The notes under the pieces are model-generated. The model was not told the DNA's origin. It made no database searches and saw only the letters and a program-made list of their open reading frames with translations. Positions 36,811 through 46,864 of a stretch of 64,000 bases of DNA are shown here, piece by piece (the stretch's first letter is position 1; each line of letters begins with the position of its first letter). The translations under genes were made by a program, and so were the position numbers. The stretch lies in contig KE356560.1 in the NCBI GenBank assembly GCA_000415965.1, positions 1,688,808 to 1,752,807 on the forward strand, in the 5' to 3' direction. This DNA is from Haloquadratum walsbyi J07HQW1 (GTDB taxonomy: Archaea > Halobacteriota > Halobacteria > Halobacteriales > Haloferacaceae).

Positions 36811-38575
36811 CGCTCTCAGTCGCGAGTGGCGTGCCGTCAGGGGCGGTTGGAGCAGGTCCCTCGCTGTCTGCGAACGGATACCATGACCCTTTCGCGTCGT
36901 GGAGACAGGGATCCTTATAGTCGGTTTCTTCCGGTTCAGCGGCCTCGATGAGCACCTCCTCGCTGGTCGCCTCAACCCATTGTCTGAATGTCTGTCCCTT
37001 CTCGCGGTGCGCCGCGAATGTCTCAAGAAGATTCTGTAAGAGTCCGGGAACCTCGTCTGCCGGCACACGCTGTCTAATCCACTCGACGAAGGAGGGGTCA
37101 GGACCGATACCGCCGCCGACACCAACGTCAATCGCCTCAACCATTTGCCCGTCTTTCCGCGCTCGCATTCCCTGAAAGCCGATGTCGGCGGTCATCGCAT
37201 GACCACAGTCAGCCGTACAACCGGAATAATGAATCTTGATTTGTTCGATGTCATCCGGCAGGTCGACATTTGATCGCAGCCACCGAAGCAGCGTTGCCAT
37301 CCTGGCTTTTGTTTCCGTCAACGCCAGCGAGCAGAACTCTGTCCCTGTACACGCCATTGCACCTCGCGTGAACACACTTGGTTCGGGACTGTGAGTCTCA
37401 AGCAGATCAGACGCAAGGAGCGCGTCGAGTTCCGACTCGGGGACGTCTAAAATCAGCGGATTCTGTCGCCGGGTGAGCCGCATCGCCCCAGACCCGTGTG
37501 TGTCTGCCAGATCGGCAAGCCGGACAGTCTCATTTGCGGTGAGCCGCCCAATTGGGACCGAGAGACCAACGTAGTAGGAACCGTCTGTTTGTTCATGAAC
37601 ACCGATGTGATCGTGTTTCCCATCTGCTGGTGATTTGCCGGCGTTGTACGTGTACTCATCGCGGCAATTTGCGCCTTCATGTTGAAGCTCGAAATCGACA
37701 TATGATTTCTGGAGTCGATGACGTATTTTCTCCGTCCCCCAATCGTCAACGAAGAAGCGACTCCGATTTTTTTGTCTGTTTTCTCTGTCTCCGTTCTCAA
37801 AGTACAGTTCGACAAATCCCCTAACAACGTCGTATGCATTGTCGGGCGTTACAAAGATATCGAGACTCCGTGCTTTACGTGGCTCACGACCGCCGAGACC
37901 GCCGCCAACACGAACATTGAATCCCCATGTTGTCTCGTCGTCAATCGTCTTTTGTGCGGGTTCGAGCCCGATACCGTTAATCGAGTCCTGTGCGCAGCCC
38001 TCACGACAGCCGGTCACGCTGATGTTGAACTTTCGAGGCATGTTCGCAAGGTCGTCATCGGCGCGGAGCTTCGCAGATATCTCGTCAAGCACCGGTTGTG
38101 CGTCGACGAACTCGTGTTTGTCTCGCCCAGCGACCGGACAGCCCGAAATATTCCGCATCGTATCGCCTCCAGACGACCGGGATGACAGCCCGACGGATTC
38201 GAGTTGTTCCCAGATTTCCGGCACGTCCTCAAGATTGAGCCAGTGGAGTTGGATCGATTGCCGGGTAGTGAAATCAATCCACGCATCGCCGAACTCTGGG
38301 TTTGAGACCGGACCAACGGCATACTCTCTGGCGACCTTCCCGATGGTACGGAGCTGTTCGGCGTTCAGGACGCCGTTGGTGTTCGCCAGTCGCATCATAA
38401 AGTAACTTTCCTGCCCGGACCGCTGGTGGAAGACACCCCAGAATTTGAAACGTGAAAACCACATCTCGCGTTCATCCTCTGGGATCGAGTCCCACCCGGA
38501 CTCTGCAAACTCAATAATCTTCTCTCGTATCTCGTCACCGTACATCTCGTCTTTCCACTGTTCTTTCTTTGTCGT
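36803..38575 (-). CDS. nirA: ferredoxin-dependent assimilatory nitrite reductase
   Basis: A 590-residue sirohaem protein of the nitrite/sulfite reductase family: two ferrodoxin-like half domains, each followed by a sirohaem/[4Fe-4S] domain. The cluster cysteines are seen as ACTGTEFCSLA and HYSGCTADCGHA (Cys409, 415, 453, 457). The first half repeat has FNISVTGCREGCAQD. It reduces nitrite to ammonium with six electrons from ferredoxin. A TATA-like TAATAAAAAC at 38591-38600 places the start at the Met at 38575 rather than the one four codons earlier. First gene of the run nirA - ORF50 - nasA - DUF6360. Confidence 0.9.
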   Translation of the reverse strand, partial: TTKKEQWKDEMYGDEIREKIIEFAESGWDSIPEDEREMWFSRFKFWGVFHQRSGQESYFMMRLANTNGVLNAEQLRTIGKVAREYAVGPVSNPEFGDAWIDFTTRQSIQLHWLNLEDVPEIWEQLESVGLSSRSSGGDTMRNISGCPVAGRDKHEFVDAQPVLDEISAKLRADDDLANMPRKFNISVTGCREGCAQDSINGIGLEPAQKTIDDETTWGFNVRVGGGLGGREPRKARSLDIFVTPDNAYDVVRGFVELYFENGDRENRQKNRSRFFVDDWGTEKIRHRLQKSYVDFELQHEGANCRDEYTYNAGKSPADGKHDHIGVHEQTDGSYYVGLSVPIGRLTANETVRLADLADTHGSGAMRLTRRQNPLILDVPESELDALLASDLLETHSPEPSVFTRGAMACTGTEFCSLALTETKARMATLLRWLRSNVDLPDDIEQIKIHYSGCTADCGHAMTADIGFQGMRARKDGQMVEAIDVGVGGGIGPDPSFVEWIRQRVPADEVPGLLQNLLETFAAHREKGQTFRQWVEATSEEVLIEAAEPEETDYKDPCLHDAKGSWYPFADSEGPAPTAPDGTPLATESDD

Positions 38576-39034
38576 CATGCGTGACACCCAGTTTTTATTA
38601 CTTTGGTTAAGATCGATATATTTCTGCTTGATTGCATCGTTTTGATTGGCTTTACATTAATATCATAGCGTAAAATGGTGTTGATTTAATAAATACAGAA
38701 ATTATATCAGGAAATCGGAGAGAACGATACATCGATTAGTTCAACGTCATAATTTCGATCATAAGGGGATGAATATATCATCCCGTGATACTCTGGGCGG
38801 TTTAGTGAAAGATCGGAAGTTTTGATTCCGAGGTAAGATATTCATTTAGTTCCCTTCATGAATTAATACGTCTTCATACAAACCACGCGTGACAGCGCCT
38901 CAGACGGTCGAAATTTAAGGATTCTTTATTATAAACAACGGTTATATGTCGGACAAAGCTGTGTGTATCTATCTGAGAGGTCTGACAATGCTCATGAACA
39001 TCACACGAACTGCTGATCAGTTCTGGAAGCGTCG
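38576..39034. promoter_or_regulatory. divergent control region between nirA and the second nasA
   Basis: An AT-rich spacer of about 460 bases. It holds the nirA TATA-like box (38591-38600, minus strand). On the plus strand, TTATAAAC at about 38929-38936 could start the second nasA transcript with a leader of roughly 80 bases. Nitrogen-dependent control would be expected here; I found no perfect operator palindrome. Confidence 0.45.
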
Positions 39035-41131
39035 GTGGCTATGAAGGAGACGCGACCGACAACATGTATGCGATGTGCGGTTGGCTGCGGTTACCTCCAA
39101 ACGGAAGCCGACGCCGACGAGCATATCGTTGATGTCTCTGGGGATCCAGATCACCCAACCAATCACGGGCTAAAGTGTCAGAGAGGTGTCAATGAGACAG
39201 TTAATCCAAGCGCAGGCAGAGTGACACAGCCACTGATCCGCCGCGGTGGTTCGCTCCAGCCGACCACATGGGACACTGTGCTTGGCGTTACGGCAACGCG
39301 GCTCATTGAAGCTGTTCGCCAGAGCCCGGACAATGTCGCGGTGTTGGGGAGTGGTCAACAGACGAACGAGGCAGCCTACGCCCTTGGAAAGGTCACCCGA
39401 GGCGCAATCGGGACACAGTACTACGACGCGAACACAACGCTGTGTATGGCTTCGGCGGTCACCGCATACTATCAGGCGTTCGGGAGTGACGGACCGCCAC
39501 CGACTTACGACGATATTCCGAAGGCGAATACTCACGTCGTCTGGGGTGCGAACCCGGCTGTCGCTCATCCTGTTTTATACTCGTGGATTGCGAACAGTGT
39601 GACCGAAAGCGATGGTGAACTCATTGTCGTGGATCCAGTTACCACGACAACCGCAGCCGACGCCGACATACACGCACAACCGAATCCGGGAACTGACCTT
39701 GCGTTGGCGCGAGCGGTGCTGGCAGCTGTGATTGCATCCGGAAACGTCGACGAACGGTTTGTCGATCGTCATACTGAGGGGTATGCAGAGATGGTCGAAT
39801 CGCTCCCGACGGTGGACGCCGCCGCGGAGACAGCGGGCATCGCACCCGAGCGCGTCCGCGACATCGCCGGCGCGCTGACCGCAAACACGCTCGTGTACTG
39901 GGGGATGGGCGTCAATCAAAGTATTCAGGGAACGGGAACGGCGCGAGCACTCATTGATCTGTGTCTTGCGACCGGAAACCTCGGACCGGGAAGCGGACCG
40001 TTTTCGTTGACAGGACAGGCTAACTCGATGGGCAATCGCGTGTGCGCCTCAAAAGGAACGTGGCCCGGACACCGAACGTTCAACGACTCAGCTAACCGCA
40101 AGATTATCGCAGACACATGGGATGTTCCGTTCAGTCGACTTCCGAAGTCTCCCGGTCCAGGATTCGTGCGGATTGTTGACGCGCTTGCTCGCGACAACAT
40201 CGACATCTGCTGGACGGTCGCGACGAACCCAGTCGCTGGCGTACCTGATTCGAGCCACGTCGAGACCGCTCTTGAGGACACATTCTTGATTGTACAGGAC
40301 GCGTTCCGCTCGGATACCATCGAGTATGCTGACGTGGTATTACCGGCAGCGACATGGGGAGAATCGGTCGGTACGACGATGAACATGGAACGACGTGTGT
40401 CGCGGGTCACCGCATCAGCCGACCCCCCAGGGAAGGTCCGACAAGACATCGACATTATTGCTGCAATCGGAAACCGGATTCATTCAGGGCTGTTTAATTC
40501 GCCCCCACTAGACCCAGAAACCATCTTTGACGAGATTCGCGAACTCACCGCAGGAACGAACGCAGACATGTTCGGTATCAGCTACGACCGGCTTGAAGCC
40601 GAACGAGCAGTCCGGTGGCCCGCTCCAAGTGCTGATACTGAGGGGAGCTACCGGTATCATACGAATGATGATGAGTGGTCGTTCCAAACAGCGTCCGGTC
40701 GGGCACAGTTCTCAACGGCGACACATAATCAAGTTCCAGAGCCGGTCGATTCGGAGTATCCGCTCACGCTCACGACGGGTCGAACAGATGGCGTCTACAA
40801 TACAGGTGTTCGGACACGAAATGATGCCGACACTGAGCGACCAACAGCGCGGATTCATCCAGAGACGGTCGTTCAACACTTAGACGCCTTTGAACAAGGG
40901 CAGACGGTTATTACGTCGCGTCGGTCTCAGGTCGTCGTGGACGTCAGCCCGAACGACGACATTCCACCTGGCATGGTCTGGTTGCCGATTCACAACGCGG
41001 CGATCAACGAACTCACACTGTCTGCAGTTGACCCTGATTCTGCCGAACCGAACCTCAAACAATGTGCGGTAGGGCTGTTGGCACCGGCGCGTCGAAAGAT
41101 GGATGCGCCTCATAGAACCACCTCGAAGTGA
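39035..41131 (+). CDS. nasA: assimilatory nitrate reductase paralogue (copy 2)
   Basis: A 698-residue molybdopterin oxidoreductase closely related to the protein encoded at 34538-36661 along its whole length, with identical stretches such as LGSGQQTNEAAYALGK and YDANTTLCMASAVTAYY. The [4Fe-4S] cysteines (Cys11, 14, 18, 48) and presumed Mo ligand Cys are all present, so it should be catalytically competent. It diverges most in loops and at the C-terminus (ending in RRKMDAPHRTTSK). The start is GTG 39035 or ATG 39041. It is transcribed away from the nirA operon towards the transporter gene. Two nitrate reductases beside one nitrite reductase suggest regulation or donor differences. Confidence 0.85.
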   Translation: MAMKETRPTTCMRCAVGCGYLQTEADADEHIVDVSGDPDHPTNHGLKCQRGVNETVNPSAGRVTQPLIRRGGSLQPTTWDTVLGVTATRLIEAVRQSPDNVAVLGSGQQTNEAAYALGKVTRGAIGTQYYDANTTLCMASAVTAYYQAFGSDGPPPTYDDIPKANTHVVWGANPAVAHPVLYSWIANSVTESDGELIVVDPVTTTTAADADIHAQPNPGTDLALARAVLAAVIASGNVDERFVDRHTEGYAEMVESLPTVDAAAETAGIAPERVRDIAGALTANTLVYWGMGVNQSIQGTGTARALIDLCLATGNLGPGSGPFSLTGQANSMGNRVCASKGTWPGHRTFNDSANRKIIADTWDVPFSRLPKSPGPGFVRIVDALARDNIDICWTVATNPVAGVPDSSHVETALEDTFLIVQDAFRSDTIEYADVVLPAATWGESVGTTMNMERRVSRVTASADPPGKVRQDIDIIAAIGNRIHSGLFNSPPLDPETIFDEIRELTAGTNADMFGISYDRLEAERAVRWPAPSADTEGSYRYHTNDDEWSFQTASGRAQFSTATHNQVPEPVDSEYPLTLTTGRTDGVYNTGVRTRNDADTERPTARIHPETVVQHLDAFEQGQTVITSRRSQVVVDVSPNDDIPPGMVWLPIHNAAINELTLSAVDPDSAEPNLKQCAVGLLAPARRKMDAPHRTTSK

Positions 41132-41592
41132 CATCTCGGCTCCCCCTAATCAGCTACTGATTTAATGTGGGTTCTTCGCCGTTTCTCGATGGCGACAGTG
41201 TGTTGCGACGGTCGACAGCTATCGACGCGCGCTCGTTTCTATTATCCCCGGTCAGGCACCGCCGTCATCTTCGGTGGAAGCAGATAATGATCATAGCTAG
41301 CTGATGAAAGACGGTTGTCTCACGGAAAGACACACAGCAATAAACAATCATGAGGTACATTTCTTTACTTCATCTGATTATCTGTTAATTTTAGAAAGAA
41401 AATGAATTTCTCTTCTCAGGCTGTTAAAACGAACGCTACTCCGATGTGTTCTTTCTATTCCGCAAATACTTCTCAATTAAATTGACCATGCATCAACCAA
41501 ATAGTTTATCAATTACCCGTTGATGATATATTCGTGTGAAAAATCACAAATACAGAAGCAAAAGGCGTATTCCTTATTGGAATGTAATTGCC
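41132..41592. other. 461-base spacer before the nitrate transporter unit
   Basis: GC-rich left part, AT-rich right part (41340-41560). Probably contains the promoter of the leader ORF and transporter. No other gene seen. Confidence 0.4.
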
Positions 41593-41709
41593 ATGCCAGA
41601 CGAATCGCGAATACCGGATACGAAGCCGTCTGAACTGTCGCCATCGCGATCAGATAATGAGAAGCGTCAGTATGTAGGGCATATCGATATCATGGGGTGT
41701 CTCGAATGA
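41593..41709 (+). CDS. 38-residue leader ORF overlapping the transporter start
   Basis: ATG 41593 to TGA 41707-41709, beginning [20 protein letters not shown]. The last codons share ATGA with the transporter start at 41706, so ribosomes finishing it could restart on the transporter. Hydrophilic, no family. It could be a translational control peptide or a small accessory protein. Confidence 0.5.
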   Translation: MPDESRIPDTKPSELSPSRSDNEKRQYVGHIDIMGCLE

Positions 41710-43022
41710 ACAGTCCAATGAAGATGACGAAGTATCGGACGTTACTGCTCGCGACAATCGGTTTTAATTTCTCTTTTCTGATTTGGTTCTCATTTGCGCC
41801 ATTCACTGGACCGATGGCGGATGAGTTCGGTCTGTCATTAGCCGAGATTGGTGTTTTGGCGAGCGCAGCGATCTGGCTGGCTCCGTTTGGACGTATCCTT
41901 ACGGGATGGCTCTCGGATCGGTTTGGCGCACCGACAATCTTCGCTATTGTTTTGGCGTACGTCGGGGTCTTCTCGATTTGGAGCGCGTTCGCCGAGTCGT
42001 ACACTGTGTTCTTTATCACGCGATTAATCGTTGCCACAGCCGGTATCACGTTCGTGATTGGGATTCAACACGTCTCTGAGTGGTTCGACGCAGCGGAACT
42101 TGGGACTGCTGAGGGGATTTACGCCGGTATCGGGAACGCCGGCGCAGCGGGTGGGGCGCTGATCCTTCCTCGGGTATTCTCGCCTGGGTGGAGCGGTCCA
42201 ATTTTCAACACAAACTGGCGGGCTGCGTTCTTTTACACCGGAATTGTCTCAATCTTGTTGGCAGGTATCTACTATACGTTCGGTGAAGCCGCAAAAAGCA
42301 GTCAAAAGCGCGCAGCGACCAAAAGCAAAGCAAGCCTGAAAGAGTGGGTTTTCACTGCGACGCGGTACGGAACGGTGGTACTTGCACTGGCGTACGTCAT
42401 GACGTTTGGGCTTGAGTTATCAATGAACGGCTGGCTCGCTACGTATTACCGTGAAGGATTCAATACGCAGAATCTTGTATTGGCTTCCACATTTGCAGCG
42501 ACATTCTCAGTTGCGGCTGGACTGCTCCGTCCGGTCGGCGGGTACGTGAGCGATCTTCTCGCCCGAAAGGAACGGAACATCATTCCATTCTTTACTGGTC
42601 GTTATCGTGAACAGTGGACGTTTGTCTCGTTGTGTTTCGTCGTCCTTGCCATGTTTGGAATGACACTTGCGGGTCTGACCGGGCAAGTACTCATCGCTGT
42701 CAGCGCAGGGTTCCTCGTTGGGATGGGTTGTGCGTTCTCAGAGGGAGCAATCTTCGCACAGGTACCCGCGATGTTTCCGGACAGTTCTGGTGCCGTCGCA
42801 GGCGTCGTCGGTGGAGTCGGGACCGTTGGGGGAATCGTCTATCCATTGGTGTACGCCGCGCCGTTCCTGCCGAATCTCCATACTGGATATTCCATCGTGG
42901 CTGTGTCGATGATTCCGATTGTGTTATTGGCAGCGTGGGTCTTCCAGCCCACCGTTGCTGAACGTGCGACTGATGACGGACTGGTTACCGGACGGGATTC
43001 TGGAGGGGTTGCTGACGATTAA
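41706..43022 (+). CDS. narK: MFS nitrate/nitrite transporter (NarK/NasC type)
   Basis: A 438-residue twelve-helix major facilitator protein. The nitrate/nitrite porter signature is seen twice as glycine-rich helices: [20 protein letters not shown] in helix 5 and [19 protein letters not shown] in helix 11. Conserved Arg in [17 protein letters not shown] and in GLLRPVGG would bind the anion. The A-loop [13 protein letters not shown] is typical of MFS. It would import nitrate (possibly exchanging nitrite). A GTG three codons upstream (41697) is an alternative start; the ATG at 41706 overlaps the leader ORF stop. Confidence 0.85.
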   Translation: MNSPMKMTKYRTLLLATIGFNFSFLIWFSFAPFTGPMADEFGLSLAEIGVLASAAIWLAPFGRILTGWLSDRFGAPTIFAIVLAYVGVFSIWSAFAESYTVFFITRLIVATAGITFVIGIQHVSEWFDAAELGTAEGIYAGIGNAGAAGGALILPRVFSPGWSGPIFNTNWRAAFFYTGIVSILLAGIYYTFGEAAKSSQKRAATKSKASLKEWVFTATRYGTVVLALAYVMTFGLELSMNGWLATYYREGFNTQNLVLASTFAATFSVAAGLLRPVGGYVSDLLARKERNIIPFFTGRYREQWTFVSLCFVVLAMFGMTLAGLTGQVLIAVSAGFLVGMGCAFSEGAIFAQVPAMFPDSSGAVAGVVGGVGTVGGIVYPLVYAAPFLPNLHTGYSIVAVSMIPIVLLAAWVFQPTVAERATDDGLVTGRDSGGVADD

Positions 43023-43541
43023 CGACGTATATATGATCCCATCGAAGCCTGAGTCGAAACGGTGATACTATCATCAGTCCACCTGATACCGGTCTAACAC
43101 ATCGTGACCAGTCACGGTATTGTTGCGAGCTTGCGAGCATGTTGAATCGGTAAATTGCCTCGGGATCATGCCCCGTAGCATCCGGCTTGTAACTCAGTGA
43201 ACGCGCTACGTTTGTTGCATCTGATTATTATATTAGTATGAAAGAGGCTCACCGAATACTAACATATCTCATCTGACGTCGAGTCAATCAGCGTCACCCC
43301 GCTTAAACGCGGGTTTTGGATAATACATCTGATATCCCGAGTCACCGGTGTCAATACTCCTGACGACATTATCGTTGACCTGCAGCTTCGTAAACGGTGA
43401 ACTACTGACCCAATAGACTACCAGGCTGTCGTAGGTACTAGAGTGAAGTCTGAGTGCAAAAAGGTAGGATTTCACCGAGAGAGACCGTTGGCTGGCAATT
43501 ATATATTTAGACTGTCTGAAATTGTATGTTTCATTGTGAAT
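43023..43541. other. 519-base spacer
   Basis: A minus-strand frame at 43284-43475 looks partly protein-like (GYQMYYPKPAFKRGDAD at its end) and may be a gene remnant. A TATA-like TTATATATTTA near 43499-43509 precedes the next gene. Confidence 0.4.
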
Positions 43542-43838
43542 ATGAAGAGAATATCACAGACACTGTTTCGTGAACCCGATGGACGGACGAAAGGGCTCTG
43601 TTTTGCAGGGGTGTCGCTTGGAGGCGCTCTTGTGTGGGTGTCTCTGAGCGTCACATTTGGTGAGTTCTTATCGCCTTTTATCCTCTTTGTGTCTCTGTCC
43701 TGTGGATTGGTTGGGATTGCCGAATCTCTGCCTGTGTCTCAGCGACGGTTCGCAGGAATCCTCCGGGTGGGAGCTGTAGGCATACAGTTGGCAGTGCTAC
43801 TGCATCTCCTGAGTGCTCCAGAGTTCTATGTGTCGTAG
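43542..43838 (+). CDS. small membrane protein, function unknown
   Basis: A 98-residue protein with three hydrophobic helices (about residues 19-36, 43-60 and 72-93), basic loops (RRFAGILRV) and no recognised family. The frame runs upstream to 43443, but the Met at 43542 lies 11 bases after the expected transcript start given the TATA-like box at 43499-43509, so I start there. Single gene. Confidence 0.65.
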   Translation: MKRISQTLFREPDGRTKGLCFAGVSLGGALVWVSLSVTFGEFLSPFILFVSLSCGLVGIAESLPVSQRRFAGILRVGAVGIQLAVLLHLLSAPEFYVS

Positions 43839-44681
43839 CTCTTCATTTCCGTCAATATCGGCGTTGACATCAACATCACGATTGAGACGAATAATCAATT
43901 CATGTTGTTTAGTATATGTGACACCTACTTAGGTGAGAGCTATCTTGACCATGTGAGATCAGAAAGAACAGACTCAAGCAGTCGATCGAGTGGTTGGTTC
44001 CTTGAGCGAATTTGATGAAGGCGCAGTGAGTAAAATGGTTGCGGGAAGCGCATGGTTATGTTATGATACAGGCGAGGAGGTAAGGCTATGATAGACTCTT
44101 TCTCTACAACCGGCAGAGTAGTTTCTTATATTAATGATAACTCAGTTGAGCGGGAGAGAGTGTTTGTTAAGATACTACCAGAGTAGACAGAGCCACGAGT
44201 TCTAGAAACACTTGCTCGTTCGCGTCTCATAACAGTGTAATGAAATCGTGGTATATTCGTGACGGTGTTCGTATCTCTGTTATCGTGGCGAGATGACGGA
44301 GATATCGACAACGCAACCGTGACACCGACAACGACAGTTATGCTCAAGACTGAGACAGGACCGGACGATGACGATATCGGCTTCAATTGAGACTGAAACA
44401 CAGCTTCTCTCGGAGGTGGGGGTTCCTCTACCGGAGTGTCAGCTGTCCGTGGACTCTGTGTTTAGATCAGCAACCAGCCAACAACGTGGTTCATACCACG
44501 ACCGCGGGATTGGGTCGGCGTTAAGTGTCTCAGATTCAGATTCTAGATTTTGATTCCAGTCTTCAGATTGCTGCGTTTCCATTGAATCAGCACGGAGTTT
44601 TTTTGAAATCTAATCGCAAACCCCGTCATGAGTCAGCCAAGCATCTATTTGGTATTAGTTAAAAAGACCGCGTAGCGTTTC
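43839..44681. other. 843-base spacer with a gene remnant
   Basis: At 43954-44090 a plus frame without a start codon reads VDRVVGSLSEFDEGAVSKMV and ends GEEVRL, probably the 3' end of a lost small gene. The remainder carries AGATT-rich low-complexity sequence near 44535-44560. A TATA-like GTTAAAAAG lies at 44658-44666. Confidence 0.4.
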
Positions 44682-45149
44682 ATGTCCATAGATGTCACCG
44701 ACGTTCATTTGAACGAGTACGATGCTGGCGTGTCGGGCGGACGGCTCGTCTATCAAGAGAGGAATCTGGCATATACTGACCCTGCCGAACCGGAGCGTGA
44801 GGTGACGACGATTCCAGTTGAGGACATCACGCGGGTAGACGCGGGGACCGATCTGTCGCTAACTGGCTTCCGGGGATTAGCACTTTTTTATTTACTCTTC
44901 GCAGTTGTAGCAACCTATCGTGCAGTCCTGTTCCTTGCTGATGGGGCGGAACTGACCGTGGTCTCTGGGGGGACGTACGTCATCGCCATCTTCTGTTGGT
45001 ACGGTGTGGCTAACTTTGCAACGCAGGAGGTCGGTGCAGTGAGGATTCTGACAGTCGAAACTGTCGAGACCGAATACACCTTTCTAACGGACGGACAAAC
45101 CGAACGGTTTGGACAGATTGCCTCGCAACTTGGGGGAGGCCAGACGTGA
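44682..45149 (+). CDS. membrane protein with a PH-like N-terminal part, unknown function
   Basis: A 155-residue protein. An N-terminal beta-rich region (GRLVYQERNLAYTDPAEPER ... VTTIPVEDITRVDAG) resembles small bPH-type membrane-associated domains. Two membrane helices follow (GLALFYLLFAVVATYRAVLF and GTYVIAIFCWYGVANFA), then a second beta-rich portion with ETVETEYTFLTDGQTERFGQ, as in haloarchaeal proteins that split a PH domain around two helices. The role is unknown. The ATG is supported by a TATA-like box about 20 bases upstream. Confidence 0.65.
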   Translation: MSIDVTDVHLNEYDAGVSGGRLVYQERNLAYTDPAEPEREVTTIPVEDITRVDAGTDLSLTGFRGLALFYLLFAVVATYRAVLFLADGAELTVVSGGTYVIAIFCWYGVANFATQEVGAVRILTVETVETEYTFLTDGQTERFGQIASQLGGGQT

Positions 45150-45728
45150 GAGACATGATAGCAGCTAGTTGATACTATCAATCAGGGCAGCAGACTGTCT
45201 CCTCATCTTGTCCGAGGAGCGGGCTTCGTTCAGTTATCCCCGCTCCAGTACTAGAGATGATATCCCCGATACCTGTTTTTTGATTCGTCTGTGAGTGGTT
45301 ATCGCCTGCAGTGCTGTCTGCTGTCTGTTGTCAGGATCGATCAAGTAGTGCATAGTATTTGTGTCACTGCATCGTCTCCATGACGATGCAACTCGAATTG
45401 TCACACCTGGAGGACAACTCACTCGATCATCCATCATCTCACTCAGAAGGGAATTACGCTGTGACATGCTCACGAGTCTGAATCAAACGCGAGTTAACTA
45501 CGCTACAATCGAGGGTCAAATTATCGCTGTTGAGTTTTGTCGTTTCGATGTTTCGATCAGCTTGTTCCCCCATCGTTCGTTGATGTCCTCGTTAATACTC
45601 GTCTATGTGGCAGTACACGGTCTCTGTGTGTGAAGATTTCATTTGAGTGCCCTATCTCTCTGGTACTCGTGTCGTCTGTGCTTTTGAAAAACAGAGTATA
45701 TATCATCACTACCGTTGGATGTGATCAC
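45150..45728. other. 579-base spacer
   Basis: No gene recognised. A TATA-like GTATATATCAT (45694-45704) may start the short gene that follows. Confidence 0.4.
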
Positions 45729-45896
45729 ATGGGTGATTCGACGACAGGAGGCTCACTTCCCCAAAATAGTTATATCGATGTTGATACGAACAAACTGGTT
45801 TTTCTGAGTCGCACTCAGATTCGAAGTCCAATTCAAGACAGTGCAACCAGAGTGACCGTCGAATACAGAGATAAATTGAAGCAGACAGCGCGATGA
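45729..45896 (+). CDS. possible 55-residue protein before the ParB-like gene
   Basis: MGDSTTGGSLPQNSYIDVDT at the start and EYRDKLKQTAR at the end, with a central VFLSRTQIRSPIQDSATRVT. The ATG lies 25-30 bases after a TATA-like box, as in leaderless genes. No family recognised. Support is start context and natural composition only. Confidence 0.4.
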   Translation: MGDSTTGGSLPQNSYIDVDTNKLVFLSRTQIRSPIQDSATRVTVEYRDKLKQTAR

Positions 45897-46042
45897 GTTA
45901 CTCTCAATGCTCAGAATGATACCACTACCACCGCCACCGCCACCATCATCGGCATTATCGGATTGTGACGAGTGTCAGTTCTCCAGAACTGAAACACATC
46001 GGATGCAACCGACCGTGGCTTAATCTGCAGACCTCTTACAGA

Positions 46043-46864
46043 ATGACCCGACTCACAACAGACACTGATGACCCAGATCACCCAGAGCACAAACACGACC
46101 ACGAACACGAACACAATCACGAGAATGACCTCTCATTCGGAGACATTGTGATTGACAGGAAACGTTCGGACTCGAAGAACAAGAGGACGGAGAACAACAA
46201 CAAGACGAAGAATGAGAGTGAGACTGGGACTGACACTCACAAGGCAGTGGTAGTCAATGTGCCGCCTGTGACGGCTGAAGAATGGGATGTGCTCGACCGT
46301 GGGACGACTGTTGCGGAAGATAATCCACAGTACCGGAGTGATGCACCGATAGCGATCGTCGTGTTCATGCCAGAACTTGACTCCGAGTTTCAATACTATT
46401 CTGGAGTCGCACCACTCACATTGACTCGACTCAACGGATCTGGAGTCAATTGGTATGCATTTCCACAGCCGCGACTTCGGAAAGTGGGTTCGAGAGGACC
46501 GGTCGAAGTTGATATCAATCAGATACAGCCATTGCGATACCACTCCCGGACATTTTCGGTGAGTCATAACAGACAATTTATCGAGGAGATTGCAGCCAGA
46601 GGGCAACTATCGAGGGCTCCTCTTGTGTGGGCAAACCGCACTGACAACGATTCCCTGAGTTTATTGGATGGTCACAAACGGGTCTGGGCAAGTCATGTGG
46701 CTGGACTCGAAACAATCCAGGTTCTTGGCATGTATCTGGACGACGAGACTGCAACGAGAGTGTGGGCAAACCGCCATCTTGGGGGCTACAATCGCGCTGA
46801 AACGAACTGTGCGAAAGAGCGGCTCAAAGATGAGTGGGGAGAGGATTATCGGCAGTTTTTCTGA
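46043..46864 (+). CDS. ParB-like nuclease-domain protein with His-rich N-terminus
   Basis: A 273-residue protein. Residues 1-60 form a charged low-complexity region dominated by His, Asp, Glu and Asn (DDPDHPEHKHDHEHEHNHEN). Residues 70-170 are of unknown fold, and 175-270 match a ParB/Spo0J N-terminal domain: VDINQIQPLRYHSRT, then the nucleotide-binding motif LLDGHKRVWASHVAG, then LETIQVLGMYLDDE. ParB domains bind CTP or act as small nucleases and often serve in DNA partition or in phage and plasmid modules. No ParA is nearby. The frame is open upstream to 45965, but the upstream residues look non-protein-like; the start is uncertain. Confidence 0.65.
   Translation: MTRLTTDTDDPDHPEHKHDHEHEHNHENDLSFGDIVIDRKRSDSKNKRTENNNKTKNESETGTDTHKAVVVNVPPVTAEEWDVLDRGTTVAEDNPQYRSDAPIAIVVFMPELDSEFQYYSGVAPLTLTRLNGSGVNWYAFPQPRLRKVGSRGPVEVDINQIQPLRYHSRTFSVSHNRQFIEEIAARGQLSRAPLVWANRTDNDSLSLLDGHKRVWASHVAGLETIQVLGMYLDDETATRVWANRHLGGYNRAETNCAKERLKDEWGEDYRQFF

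Noticed and set aside
43284-43475. 63-codon minus-strand frame as a gene
   Set aside because: Only the last third looks protein-like and no promoter or start context is visible; mentioned only as a possible remnant.
45911-46120. Hydrophobic 69-codon minus-strand frame that looks like a membrane protein
   Set aside because: It is opposite the His/Asp/Glu-rich codons of the ParB-domain gene, which read as Val/Phe-rich on the other strand.
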